Of a DNA stretch of 64,000 bases, positions 1 to 9,523 are shown piece after piece. A program made the position numbers and the translations under genes. Every line of letters begins with the position of its first letter. Position 1 is the first letter of the stretch. The stretch is taken from NCBI GenBank assembly GCA_037951105.1, contig JBAMJV010002914.1, positions 62,001-126,000 on the forward strand. Direction: 5' to 3'. Origin of the DNA: Echinarachnius parma. Lineage: Eukaryota > Echinodermata > Echinoidea > Clypeasteroida > Echinarachniidae. Under the pieces are notes generated by a model. It made no database searches. It was not told where the DNA came from and saw only the letters and a program-made list of their open reading frames with translations.

Positions 1-135
1 GGGTGCAGTCCTGCCCACCACATCCCTCCAGCGCCCCCACGAAACCACAAAGTGACCCCCATTCCACTCCTTAAGAATATCCCACGCACTTGCCACCTTG
101 CGCCTCTTGTTGAACACTGTTCGCTGCACCTCATC
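1..135 (-). CDS. TPC copy 1 exon 10 (partial), domain I-II linker
   Basis: The acceptor TAG lies at 136-138. The exon starts DEVQRTVFNKRRKVASAW in phase 0 and runs off the window. It matches copy 2 exon 10 with one visible substitution (WDILK here, WEILK in copy 2). It encodes the cytoplasmic linker after IS6. Confidence 0.8.
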
Positions 136-482
136 CTACAAACCAGTCGGAAATAAATCAAAATAAAAAATAAATGTAGAGCCACTGATAAGGGGTTACA
201 CAACAATCTACGTATATGTAACAGTTTTATCTGTGCAAAACGGAGTTAATGACATCATTTTGTAAAACGTTTAAGTGGCTGACACAAGTCGCTCAAAAAG
301 TGATAAAGACAAGAAAAACAAAACAAAACGTGCCTCTGCCCGTTAATTGGAAATTTGGAAAATATATCATCGAATCTACATTATTTAAACGTGTCAATAA
401 TTAGGAGAAAAAACATCAAAGATTGGTATGTTTAGGTGATACAAGTTTTCATAAAATATCACTAAGATTTGCGATTACCAAC

Positions 483-609
483 CTTGAGATTCTTGCGGTA
501 ATTCTTGTAAATGATGGCCAGGAAAATAGACATAAACATGTAGATGGATATGAAGATGTAGAAGAAGAAGTAAATGAGATACCACGAGCTTCTATCATAC
601 GCCGGCATC
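483..609 (-). CDS. TPC copy 1 exon 9, IS6
   Basis: 127 bp between acceptor CTTCTAG and donor GTTGGT. It encodes MPAYDRSSWYLIYFFF followed by a hydrophobic helix ending in AIIYKNYRKNLK, which is segment S6 of domain I. The MPAY motif directly after the pore is typical of two-pore channels. Confidence 0.85.
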
Positions 610-1154
610 CTAGAAGAGAAGGACATGAGTAAACAAAAACAAACACACAATCAAATATCCTACTATGTTTCTGTATGCAATAAAGAATGCTTATATAATA
701 TGTCAAAACAATATTCGTAAAGAAAATATTGGAATTATTGAATGGTTGTCATCCACTTGCTAATGATTGAAATGGAGAGTGATGACTTTCTGTCAAAAAT
801 GAGGAGTCTCAGTAATTTATTTAGTCGCATTGTTTTATAAATCGCTTCAATACCAGTGGCATCGATCTTAATTTAAGTACATGTGCACATGTATATGCAA
901 ACTAATCCATGTTTATTGTCAGAATTCTTATATGAAATTTAAAAAAATACACACAGATTACATACAAGGTGCAAAGTTGGTGAATGCTTGCGTTTGGGCG
1001 AAAATAACTTAAAATTCTACAAATTCATATAGAAGCACGTGAATTAAGACATGTTTACAGTATAAGCTATATCATCTCACTTAAAATTACATGATTTGTT
1101 TGTACACTTACTTGTTTTAAATGTCATTATATTGTGTAATTACTATTATTTTGT

Positions 1155-1217
1155 AACAGCGCTTAGAAACCCTGTATTAAGCGCTATATAAATGCAAGCT
1201 ATTATCATTATTATTTA
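1155..1217 (+). repeat. SINE/LINE 3' tail with ATT repeats
   Basis: AGCGCTTAGAAACCCTGTAT followed by AAGCGCTATATAAATGCAAG and an ATT-rich tail. The same tail occurs in the duplicated copy at 42822-42886 and in reverse orientation at 35337-35400, so it is a dispersed retroelement end. Confidence 0.6.
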
Positions 1218-1274
1218 ATTAACCATTGCTTGCTAGACGCCCGTGGACGCCCTCCAAATGTGAATTGTTCTTAC

Positions 1275-1379
1275 ATGATATCTGGACAGTTTGCTGTGGT
1301 CACCAAGATGTAGAGATCCCACCAGATCTCCAGGAACTCTGTAAAGTATGGCGTCTCCTCATCCACCTTCACCAAATCC
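1275..1379 (-). CDS. TPC copy 1 exon 8, domain I pore
   Basis: 105 bp, acceptor CCTTTAG, donor GTAAGA. It encodes FTEFLEIWWDLYILVTTANC then PDIM. TAN is the domain I selectivity-filter motif of two-pore channels. It enters and leaves in phase 2, in frame with exons 7 and 9. Confidence 0.9.
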
Positions 1380-1727
1380 CTAAAGGAGCCACGTCAAATA
1401 AATAAATATGATTAATTATGTAATAATATGAATTTGGATTGAAAGCTGAAAACACATAGTCTCGCATGCATGAAGAAATGTCCAATCCATATGATGATTA
1501 TGATGATGCAAAGTTCAAGAATTTACACCAATATAAACTTGACCAATTAATGTAGTCAAATTTAAAGTACATTTTGTGAATTCCGAGCAAGATGTTAGTC
1601 AGTTCCTTGTCGCTTATCGGCTCTTTTTTTCTTCAAACTATGTCGCTAAATGTATACTAGCTTGAATCGGGTTTAAGCTATCTCTTTATAGGAACCTCGT
1701 TGGAAGTACCACCATTCCAAGTATATT

Positions 1728-1790
1728 TGGCTCGGTGGTTAGAGCACCTGTCTAGCAATTCAGAAACGTCTTGGGTTCGATTCCCGAAAT
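1728..1790 (+). repeat. tRNA-derived SINE-like head
   Basis: It has box A-like GGCTCGGTGGTTAGAGCACC and box B-like GGGTTCGATTCCCG at tRNA spacing but no clean cloverleaf. It is duplicated at 43395-43457. I read it as a tRNA-derived SINE fragment rather than a tRNA gene. Confidence 0.5.
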
Positions 1791-1856
1791 ATATTTGCTC
1801 ATTTAATATTTATTTGATAAAATATCTCTTTCACCATTAATGATTGATGTACTAAC

Positions 1857-1975
1857 TTGTTTTCGAACATTTCTCTCCCCAGCAGAGCGAAGATCGCTAT
1901 GACTAGGAAGAGGAGGACGAGGGCGTACATGATCTCCACGGCCGTCTTGCGGATATTGGAGAAAGCTAACCGCAC
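1857..1975 (-). CDS. TPC copy 1 exon 7, IS4-S5
   Basis: 119 bp, acceptor GAACAG, donor GTTAGT. It encodes VRLAFSNIRKTAVEIMYALV and a hydrophobic helix ending in LLGREMFEN, matching the S4-S5 linker and S5. An in-frame extension upstream of the acceptor is open, so a longer exon cannot be excluded, but this start aligns best with the family. Confidence 0.8.
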
Positions 1976-2075
1976 CTGTTCACCAATCATTTTCATAATT
2001 ATACTCTTCATGTTTTACAGGGTAATGTCTTCGGTTAAATTATGTTTCAGCAATATTATAGGCCTTTTGGCTATT

Positions 2076-2292
2076 ATGTAGCATGCACACCGCAAAACCG
2101 AATCCAAACCGACACGAGATCGAACTTCCACTTTATCGGGCACCGACAAGAGCCCGAACTGGGGTTAGCAGTCACAACAAAAGAGACCGACAATTCCGAT
2201 ACCACTCCGACACCAAACGTCCCCGAAACGTCCCCGAATTATTCAGTCTCGTGTCGGTTTGGATTCGGTTTGGCGGTATGACTGCTACATCA
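2076..2292. mobile_element. Short inverted-repeat element (MITE), intron 6
   Basis: Terminal inverted repeats of about 45 bp: ACCGCAAAACCGAATCCAAA at the left and TTTGGATTCGGTTTGGCGGT at the right, with an imperfect outer extension GTAGCA. There is no coding capacity. It is present at the same place in copy 2 (about 43743-43960), so it is older than the duplication. Confidence 0.65.
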
Positions 2293-2495
2293 TAGATTAA
2301 AATTATGCTTTGTTAATCTTATAAACAGGATCATCTCTCCAGTGAAAATATAGTTTCTGCGGTATTCCTGTATACTACTACGTGATGTTTTTGTTATGTA
2401 AAGTTAATCTGAAATAAGAAGTACAAAACATTGAAAGTATAAATAGGCCTATAATGATATTCTTGTAGGATGATTTCGAAGCATATATATACAAA

Positions 2496-2612
2496 TTATG
2501 TCAACCTTGCTTTGTACTATGGCAAGCCCAGGAAATATACTCTATTTTACACTAAGTGTAAAATAGAGTATATTTCCTGGGCTTGCCATAGTACAAAGCA
2601 AGGTTGACATAA
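2496..2612. repeat. 117-bp palindrome, intron 5/6 boundary region
   Basis: A near-perfect inverted repeat with 58-bp arms around a single base at 2554 (arm start TTATGTCAACCTTGCTTTGT, arm end AGCAAGGTTGACATAA). It is duplicated at about 44163-44273 with a few changes at the arm ends. It is a hairpin MITE or the product of a local inversion. Confidence 0.8.
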
Positions 2613-2725
2613 TGTATATGATTCGAAATCTCTCAAGAGTAGCTGAATGAAATATGAAATACGATTTGACTCGAATATCGACAAAGTATAACAGTGTAGA
2701 CAAAATACAACCCTTGTTTACTTAC

Positions 2726-2848
2726 CACCTTCATCTCGACAAAGGTGACCATCAGGACTGGTCTGAGAGCCCTTGACCACCTGACCGCCTTGTCTTGACC
2801 AATCACCTCATACACGATTGTATACGACACCATGTCAACTGCCGTCAA
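2726..2848 (-). CDS. TPC copy 1 exon 6, IS3-S4 voltage sensor
   Basis: 123 bp, acceptor ACATGCAG, donor GTAAGT. It encodes LTAVDMVSYTIVYEV then VRWSRALRPVLMVTFVEMKV. The RWSRALRP motif is the arginine-bearing S4 of domain I. A decayed copy of its first part lies at 2950-3025. Confidence 0.9.
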
Positions 2849-2949
2849 CTGCATGTGGAATACAAGAAATAGAGGATATTAACATGATAGAATCAAACTA
2901 TATACATGATAGATAACAATATAATATATGGGTATAACGATGGTCTTTG

Positions 2950-3025
2950 AATTCTTGACCACTTGACCAGCCACCTTATACACGATTGTGTACAACACCA
3001 TGTCAACTACTGTCAACTGTGGACG
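2950..3025 (-). pseudogene. Echo of TPC exon 6 (decayed partial copy)
   Basis: The minus strand reads as a diverged version of the exon 6 start (LTVVDMVLYTIVYKVAGQ) after an acceptor-like CACAG. It then loses similarity before the S4 arginines. It lies about 100 bp upstream of the real exon. Confidence 0.65.
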
Positions 3026-3468
3026 AATAATTGTGTTTCATAATTTAACGTTATACAGCTCATCGATAAACTGCATCATAAACGACTTAAGAGTTCAAAA
3101 TAAATCATTACGCGAACAATATTTGAGATGAACTGGAAAAACATATTACATTCCATCACTATAACTGGTATACTATAACTAAGTACAAGTAAATTGATAT
3201 CAATTACGGATAGTATCGAAATACAACACATTTCATATCGGACCCAGAATATACCGCGTTTGTTAAGATGATTCAGAATTAAAGGCAAAAATGTTGATAT
3301 TTGAATACATGTCACAATCTCACAAACGGTATCCAGGTGGACCACAGTTCAACCAATCTGTATGGGTGATTCAGACCCGATGCAGGACCCTGGTAATTGT
3401 TATATGAACCGAACATGGTCCAGATAATTAATGAACTGAGAACTGAAAAGGGTGTGTTTTGTACGAAC

Positions 3469-3594
3469 CAAGATCACGGCGAGACTAATGACGTTCTTGG
3501 AATTTCTGAACCATCTGACCGACGAGCAGTACTTGCCGTGACATAGACGGAAGCCGAAGTACGCTAGACACACTATCTCCATACCCATGGTGCC
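3469..3594 (-). CDS. TPC copy 1 exon 5, IS2-S3
   Basis: 126 bp, acceptor CATGTAG, donor GTTCGT, phase 0 on both sides. It encodes GTMGMEIVCLAYFGFRLCHG and then WFRNSKNVISLAVIL, which is S2 and the start of S3. Three decayed copies of this exon lie further upstream in intron 4. Confidence 0.85.
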
Positions 3595-3764
3595 CTACAT
3601 GAGCCACGGATCGAGAGGGATTCCATTTTAATTGATATTATGTTTACTAAATACGTATTTATTACACAAAATTATAGATTTGTTTCAGATTTTTCTCATG
3701 TTTAGTCCATCCAACAACAAAACAATAAGTCATGTATGTCTTTGCTCCCTTTAGTTTAGCCTAC

Positions 3765-3825
3765 CATCAGCAGTGTGACGGAACCCGGAGTAAGCCACAC
3801 AAACAATCTCCATAATGATGGTGTC
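3765..3825 (-). pseudogene. Echo of TPC exon 5 (first)
   Basis: An acceptor-like GGCACTAG is followed by DTIIMEIVCVAYSGFRHTAD, a diverged S2 segment. It ends at a possible donor GTAGGC, where similarity to the real exon 5 fades. The corresponding copy 2 echo is interrupted by a MITE. Confidence 0.65.
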
Positions 3826-3985
3826 CTAGTGCCGGGGATCGAGAATAATCCCGTTTTAATTAGTTCTTTTCACACATTATTCATTACTCAAATATTTGTA
3901 ATATTATATATTAATTGTATGATACGTTCATCCCACCACAATAAATACATGTATGTAATTGCTCCCTTCTGACCCTTCAGTTTAC

Positions 3986-4056
3986 CATCAGCAGAGTGAC
4001 GGAAGCCGAAGTACGCTAGACACACGATCTCTATGATCATGATCATTGGGCGTCGA
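3986..4056 (-). pseudogene. Echo of TPC exon 5 (second)
   Basis: RRPMIMIIEIVCLAYFGFRH then SAD. This is the S2 helix almost unchanged, but its acceptor is replaced by poly-C/G sequence at 4062 onward. A matching exon start with an intact acceptor (ATTATAG then GGCACC) lies at about 5508-5543, so this unit appears split by the 4062-5508 insertion. Confidence 0.6.
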
Positions 4057-4061
4057 TCACG

Positions 4062-5510
4062 GGGGGGGGGGGGGGGGGGGTGATGGGGGGGGGGGATATA
4101 TCCCCCCCCCCCCAATATTTCAGGTGGGGGGGGGGGGGGGTGGCCCGTATTATTATCCCCCCAATATTTGGGGTTCCAAAATATATAATTACATTAAAAT
4201 AAAGGAGCATTGCCCCCTCTCATTCATAATGTGAAAGTTGATACTATAATACTATAATAGTCTTCTGTAAACCACATTTTGATAGTGCTAAACTGCCCAA
4301 ATCCAAAATCTTCCAGGGGCTGTGCCCCCTGGAACCCCCATTAAGGTTATTTGACCCAGTCCCGGCCCTGTACTCATTGAATAGTTTTATTCAGGACTTC
4401 TCTCTATGCCCAATAAATTGAGCTAACTATATAACTAACTAACTAACCAATAGTTAACTGTATTTCCTATTTACATTTATTTATAGACAACATATAATTC
4501 TTATTCTCTTAATTTGTATGAAGTTTTTATTTTATACATTGTCTTTATTGTATACATTGTCTTTTAGTCTTGCAGGTCCATACCCTCTCATTCCATTCGT
4601 ACCTTCTATGTTTCATTATCTTTTGTACATCATTATCTTGTCCAAGTATGCTTCCACACTGCGTCTATTCTTTCATACATGTTCTCTTTAGTAGTCTCCG
4701 TAGGCACAACATTATTTTGAATCCTTATCAAACAGATTTGTAATAATTACATTCTTTATAATAATACTACACTGTATATTTGCTATCTTGTTTGTTTGTT
4801 TGTTGTTGTTGTTTTTTCTTATTCATATTTTTTCCGTTTTTGATTTTTTCCGTATTTTTTCCGCATTTGATACTTTCATTATTTTGTATAACATTAATTT
4901 TTGAGGGATTCCACATTCTACAAGCCATGCTTTTTAGTGGATCCCTCCATTTTCACTTGAAATCTAAACGTACAGCAACATTCATTTACTTTCTGATTCC
5001 GCTTACATTACATGATTATTTCAAAATTTCAAAATTTCATTGTATCTTAATTAATAATTATATAAACAGAAATTTTGATTGACAATGTTTATAATTTATT
5101 GTTTATAATTTCAAAAATGTTGTTGTGACTTATTCATTGTAAATATATGTACTTTCTTGTTGAAAATGAAATAAAATTGAACATTGAACATTGAACATCT
5201 TTATTTCTGGATATTACAAATCCCAAAGCTTCCGGGGGCTCCACCCCCTGGACCCCCAATAAGTTTCCCAACGTGGGTATACCTTGACTGATTCTATTCA
5301 GGGTTCCATCAGGATGCTTGCAATCTATGTATCTATGAGGCTTAAGTTCCAAAGCCCTCCTCATAACACGATGCTTGCAATGTACACCACTTAATCATAA
5401 AACCTCAGTCATAAAACCCCGGGCACGCTGCTGGGTTGTCGCTTTGCTCCCTCGACAAAAATTGTCAAAATTACGTATCATCTCCCCAATGGCGAGAAGA
5501 AATCGACGCC
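4062..5510 (+). mobile_element. LINE 3'-end family insert with poly-G/C tracts
   Basis: It starts with long G and C runs (4062-4140) and ends in a retroelement-like tail with three tandem copies of ATTGAAC at 5180-5200. The segment 4660-5160 is similar to 26210-26590 (GAGGGATCCACATTC-type hairpin, then CCATGCTT and TTAGTGGATCCC), so it is a dispersed family. Copy 2 carries the same insert at about 45835-47330. Confidence 0.5.
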
Positions 5511-5985
5511 CTTGATCATGATGATCACGGTGCCCTATAATGCCAGGGATGGAGAATAATCCCGTTGAAATTTACATGTTCACTAATTATTCATAACTAA
5601 AATACGTTAAGTTATTATAGATTTGTTGCAATGTTACTCTCATCCCACCACAGGATGCAACCTATTGCGTATATGATAGTGGCGAGGCGTGGTCGGACTG
5701 ATTTGGAGGCACGTCAAATATTGGGAGCACACTCACTGTTTTTGTCAAATAAGTGGGGGCACGTAACCCCCCTCCCCCCCCCCCCCTCCCCCGCCCCAAC
5801 CCTCCGTGCCCCCCATCGCTACGTCACAAGATCAGATAACATAGCACCACAGGCAAGGCGGATATCACAGAATTAGATTTCATTTACCGATACTTTATGT
5901 TAGTTTTGTTAACTTTTTACAATGTACATGATGTAGTTTGTGCAAAGTATCAAAGGCAGAATAATATTCATAGGAGAACACGAAC

Positions 5986-6106
5986 CCAGTAGGGTATGCC
6001 GAGATTCCCAACGGCTGGTTCTTCAAAGATGGCGAGGGACAGGTTGAGGGTCATGATAAGATACAGTGTCCATCGCAGAAGTGCTTTGTTGTACCATTCA
6101 TAGGAC
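5986..6106 (-). CDS. TPC copy 1 exon 4, IS1
   Basis: 121 bp, acceptor TTCACAG, donor GTTCGT. It encodes SYEWYNKALLRWTLYLIMTL then AIFEEPAVGNLGIPYW, which is S1 with the family's FEEPAV motif. It needs two bases from an upstream exon; the exon that supplies them in copy 2 is missing here. Confidence 0.85.
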
Positions 6107-6127
6107 CTGTGAAAAACATAATGTTAT

Positions 6128-6295
6128 ACTAATAATACACTGTCTAGAGTGCATTGTGTAAATTCATTGCACTCGAGGCTATGTTATCTGTGCGATGTGC
6201 ACGAGGCAACGCCGAGTGCGCATGCGCACAGCTAACATAGCCGAGAGTCCATGCATTTACACAATGTACGATAATAAGACTGTTGTATTATTAGT
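6128..6295. mobile_element. Short inverted-repeat element at the copy 1 deletion
   Basis: Ends ACTAATAATACA and TGTATTATTAGT are inverted repeats, with further internal pairing around AGCTAACATAGCCGAG. It is absent from copy 2 and fills much of the 256 bp that replaces exon 3 and its surroundings. Confidence 0.5.
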
Positions 6296-6382
6296 TTTAT
6301 AAAACTAAGCTCAACCACGGATTGTTTCATTTTGCTGGATTATTGAAAACAGACTCGCCACAATTAGTAACCCAGTCTATCG

Positions 6383-6464
6383 AAAAGTCAAAATATTTGT
6401 GATGTATTCATTATTACAGATCAACATAAGTCAACATGCATTTGCAATTTAGTCACCTTTTAAG
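6383..6464. repeat. Remnant end of a TTAA-type MITE
   Basis: It matches the right end of the 640-bp element at 60973-61613 in copy 2. The left part is missing, so the copy 1 deletion breakpoint lies inside this element. Confidence 0.6.
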
Positions 6465-6697
6465 TTAAGTTGGTGTGAGGAGAATTTCCCTTCTCCTGAT
6501 TTATGCAATGGGCAGACAATAATATTATAAGCTGTGCCTCCACATATACTATGTTATTGCTTGGTCGTAAACAAAGTATTAACTCCTTGCTACCGGAACC
6601 TAATATCTTATGTATTATTTATATGGGCATTACCATACCTAGGATACAAAAGGCTATCTAAGGTTTCCTGACTAAGATTTATGGGTTTTTCACTTAC

Positions 6698-6799
6698 ATG
6701 TTCACTTGTCTCGCTACCAAGTGGTTGTCCATATTGTCTAGATTCGGCTTCTGAATGGCGGATCTCATCTCCGACTGATTCTCCGCCTTGGCTTATGTC
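6698..6799 (-). CDS. TPC copy 1 exon 2, N-terminal cytoplasmic
   Basis: 102 bp, phase 0 to 0, acceptor CTCCAG-type and donor GTAAGTG. It encodes 34 polar residues beginning DISQGGESVGDEIRHSEAES. No domain is recognised. It is near-identical to 61848-61949. Confidence 0.65.
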
Positions 6800-7209
6800 C
6801 TGGAGCAAGGAACAATACGAGATAATGATTTCGTTTGTCTGTTGTAATTTAATTTGCTTGTTATAAAAGTAAACTGACGATAAATAATGTAGATGTAAGT
6901 TCGAGTGTAAAAAGGAGAAATGAGATATAAATCTAATTTGTAATGGTATTTTTTCATGTGTTATGTATAATGCGGATTGAGAATTCTCTCAACTTTGAAA
7001 TGCGTATAAAAGAGACATTGGTTTTCACTATATAGGTTTCCATCTCCTCTGTTGTACTTTTTTTTATTAACCAATACAAATCACTAGTTTAATAAATCAC
7101 TGTTAAATGTGCGAGATAAGATATCGTTTTGGAAAGTGTAATAACCAAGTTGGACATGCTTTTTAATTTAGCTTATGTAAATTAGGTACATTAAACATGA
7201 GAGTCATGG

Positions 7210-7685
7210 TGTTGTGTCTCGACATGTAATGTAACTTATTATGTAACCTCTTTATGCCACATGCCTATTGTTTGTCCTACTAGAGCATGTGCCCCAAATA
7301 GCTAGGCTATGCCAGAGTGCACACTTACTAGGATTCAAACGCAAACCAGCGTTCTGCAGTTTGGTGAGTACAATGTTCAATTGTTTGTCATGTTCAGTTT
7401 TGTCCTTACCGTACACGATGATGTCGTCAAGGTAACACAAGGTAGCACATTGCCTGCATTCTCTATACACTCCACCAGTCCTATTGTATTCATGACAATA
7501 CTGCTGTTGCTATGTGCCTGTACTTTTACATGTGCTTGTACTGATATATGCTACATGCTGCTTGACCAGGGAGTCTGCATTAAATGCTTGAAGCAACCAC
7601 ACCTTATTTCTGTACTCTCTTAATAGTGTTATTTTGTCAGTCATCTTTATAGTGAAGCTTGAACCTACTAATCTACGATATAACA
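7210..7685 (+). repeat. Left LTR (476 bp) with 126-bp inverted RT insert
   Basis: It is identical in layout to the right LTR except for an extra 126 bp at 7323-7448, flanked by GCAC on both sides. Read on the minus strand, the extra piece encodes CATLCYLDDIIVYGKDKTEH and on to LNPSK, the catalytic YxDD part of a gypsy reverse transcriptase. Confidence 0.9.
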
Positions 7686-7768
7686 TCATATTTGGCGACG
7701 AGGATGCTGGTTTTACTTAATGACTGCTGAGTTTCATTACTGACTTTATTTTAGTTTTTTCTGCCAAA

Positions 7769-9523
7769 ATGTCTTCAATACCTCCACCCTCATTTTTCTT
7801 ACAAAATCCTGGTCAACCACCGACTACATGGCCATTATGGAAGCAGCAGTTTGAAAACTACCTATTAGCTTCAGGTAGCGATACATTTCAGCCCGAGAGG
7901 AAGAAGGCGCTTCTGTTACATTGTTTAGGAGCAGAGGGACAGAGAATTTTCTACTCCTTGAACACTGGTGCTGTGACATCTTCCGATTCACGCCCGGCTG
8001 GAAACGCTTATCAGACGGCGTTGGCAGCGATTGAAGCCTACTTCGTACCTCGCATTAATGTGGTCGCTGAAAGATACCGGTTCAGACGACGCAGGCAGAG
8101 GGTTGATGAGACTGTTGCGCAATATGTTACCGCATTGGAGGAACTGGTCAAACATTGTGCTTTTGGTAACCTGAAAGATGAAATGGTTCGCGACCAGGTT
8201 GTAGAAGCATGTGTTAACCCGCGAATACGTGAAAGACTGTTACTTGAACCTGATTTGACTCTTCAGAAAGTGCTGGACTGCAGCAGATGCATCGAAGACG
8301 CACAACGAGACTCCAGGGCGATGACGCAAGGACAAGAAAGTCACAATCAGAGCGTTCACAAGTTGTACATGCAGAAACCGCGGGGAAAACAGAATTCGGA
8401 GGGAAGAAAGGGCAGAAACGAAAAAGAACAGAAAACACAAGATGGTTGCAGAAACTGTGGTAGTATAAACCATGCTACATACGACAGCAGATGCAAAGCG
8501 AAAGGCACAAAGTGTCTAAAATGTCACAAAATTGGACACTGGGCAAAAGTTTGTCGTTCAGGACGCAAAATTCGTGAAGTTCAAGACAAATCGGGAGTCT
8601 TAACTGTAAACGCGTCGCAGCAAGTTTTGACTGTCAACACAAACCCTGCCAGTTCAATCAAGTGCACCGTGCAGATCGCAGGAACCGTTGACTTACAAAT
8701 GACAGTCGACACGGGTTCAAGTGTTTCTATCATTCCCAACAGCGTTTACGAGAAACACTTTGTAAAGGAAGCGCTACAGCCTTCAAGAGTAAAGTTGTCT
8801 GATTACTCAAAAGCAGACATTCCCGTTCTTGGAACATTCCACACCACAGCTAAAGTGGGCAGTCGACAAGTTGAGGCTACGTTCTACGTCGTTCATCGAG
8901 GGTCTATGCTCCTAGGAATGGACCTCATCAGCAAGTTGGATCTTCAAATCCAAGGCAGCACTGTTCAAGCTGACGGGGATTGCGTTGAAGAGGTCAACAG
9001 CGAGGTGCCCATCTCGCCGAAGTTTCGTCCGTTGTTCGAGCCAGGCTTAGGAAAAGCGAGAAACTTCAAGCATCGCGTCAAGGTGAAAAGCCATCATTTT
9101 CCAGTTCAGCAGAAGCTACGACGTCTACCGTTGTCAGTGAAGGATCAAGTTTCGCAAGAGTTAAAACGCCTCGAAAAGGAAGGCGTGATCGAGAAAATCG
9201 ATTCTAGTGAGTGGATCTCTCCCATTGTTGTTGCCGCAAAGAAGTCAGGTGATATCCGATTGTGCGTCGATTTGCGCGAAGTGAATAAGGCAATAGTTGT
9301 TGATAGTTATCCATTACCGGATATCGGAGAGCTGTTTTCTGAGCTAGAAGGATCTACAGTTTTTTCCAAGATGGATTTAGCATCCGCGTATCATCAGCTC
9401 GAGTTGGATGAAGCCAGTCGTGACCTCACAGCATTCATCACCCATGATGGATTGTATCGTTTCAAGAGAGTTTGCTTTGGGTTGGCGTCGGCACCATCCA
9501 CATTTGTGGATGAGAGGGGGTAG
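7769..9523 (+). CDS. Gypsy gag-protease-RT (truncated)
   Basis: 584 codons. An N-terminal gag region (about 1-215) is followed by two CCHC-type zinc knuckles (CRNCG... and CLKCHKIGHWAKVC, about 225-265). An aspartic protease with VDTGSSVSIIP follows (about 315), then the start of reverse transcriptase, with RLCVDLREVNKAIV and SKMDLASAYHQLE. The frame ends shortly after FGLASAPSTF, before the YxDD motif, where the internal deletion joins it out of frame to integrase sequence. The rest of RT and RNase H are gone, so it cannot be autonomous. Confidence 0.88.
   Translation: MSSIPPPSFFLQNPGQPPTTWPLWKQQFENYLLASGSDTFQPERKKALLLHCLGAEGQRIFYSLNTGAVTSSDSRPAGNAYQTALAAIEAYFVPRINVVAERYRFRRRRQRVDETVAQYVTALEELVKHCAFGNLKDEMVRDQVVEACVNPRIRERLLLEPDLTLQKVLDCSRCIEDAQRDSRAMTQGQESHNQSVHKLYMQKPRGKQNSEGRKGRNEKEQKTQDGCRNCGSINHATYDSRCKAKGTKCLKCHKIGHWAKVCRSGRKIREVQDKSGVLTVNASQQVLTVNTNPASSIKCTVQIAGTVDLQMTVDTGSSVSIIPNSVYEKHFVKEALQPSRVKLSDYSKADIPVLGTFHTTAKVGSRQVEATFYVVHRGSMLLGMDLISKLDLQIQGSTVQADGDCVEEVNSEVPISPKFRPLFEPGLGKARNFKHRVKVKSHHFPVQQKLRRLPLSVKDQVSQELKRLEKEGVIEKIDSSEWISPIVVAAKKSGDIRLCVDLREVNKAIVVDSYPLPDIGELFSELEGSTVFSKMDLASAYHQLELDEASRDLTAFITHDGLYRFKRVCFGLASAPSTFVDERG

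Noticed and set aside
3765-3825. Mutually exclusive alternative exon of the channel
   Set aside because: Its exit phase differs from exon 5 and the S2-S3 end is missing, so decayed duplication is more likely; transcripts could reverse this.
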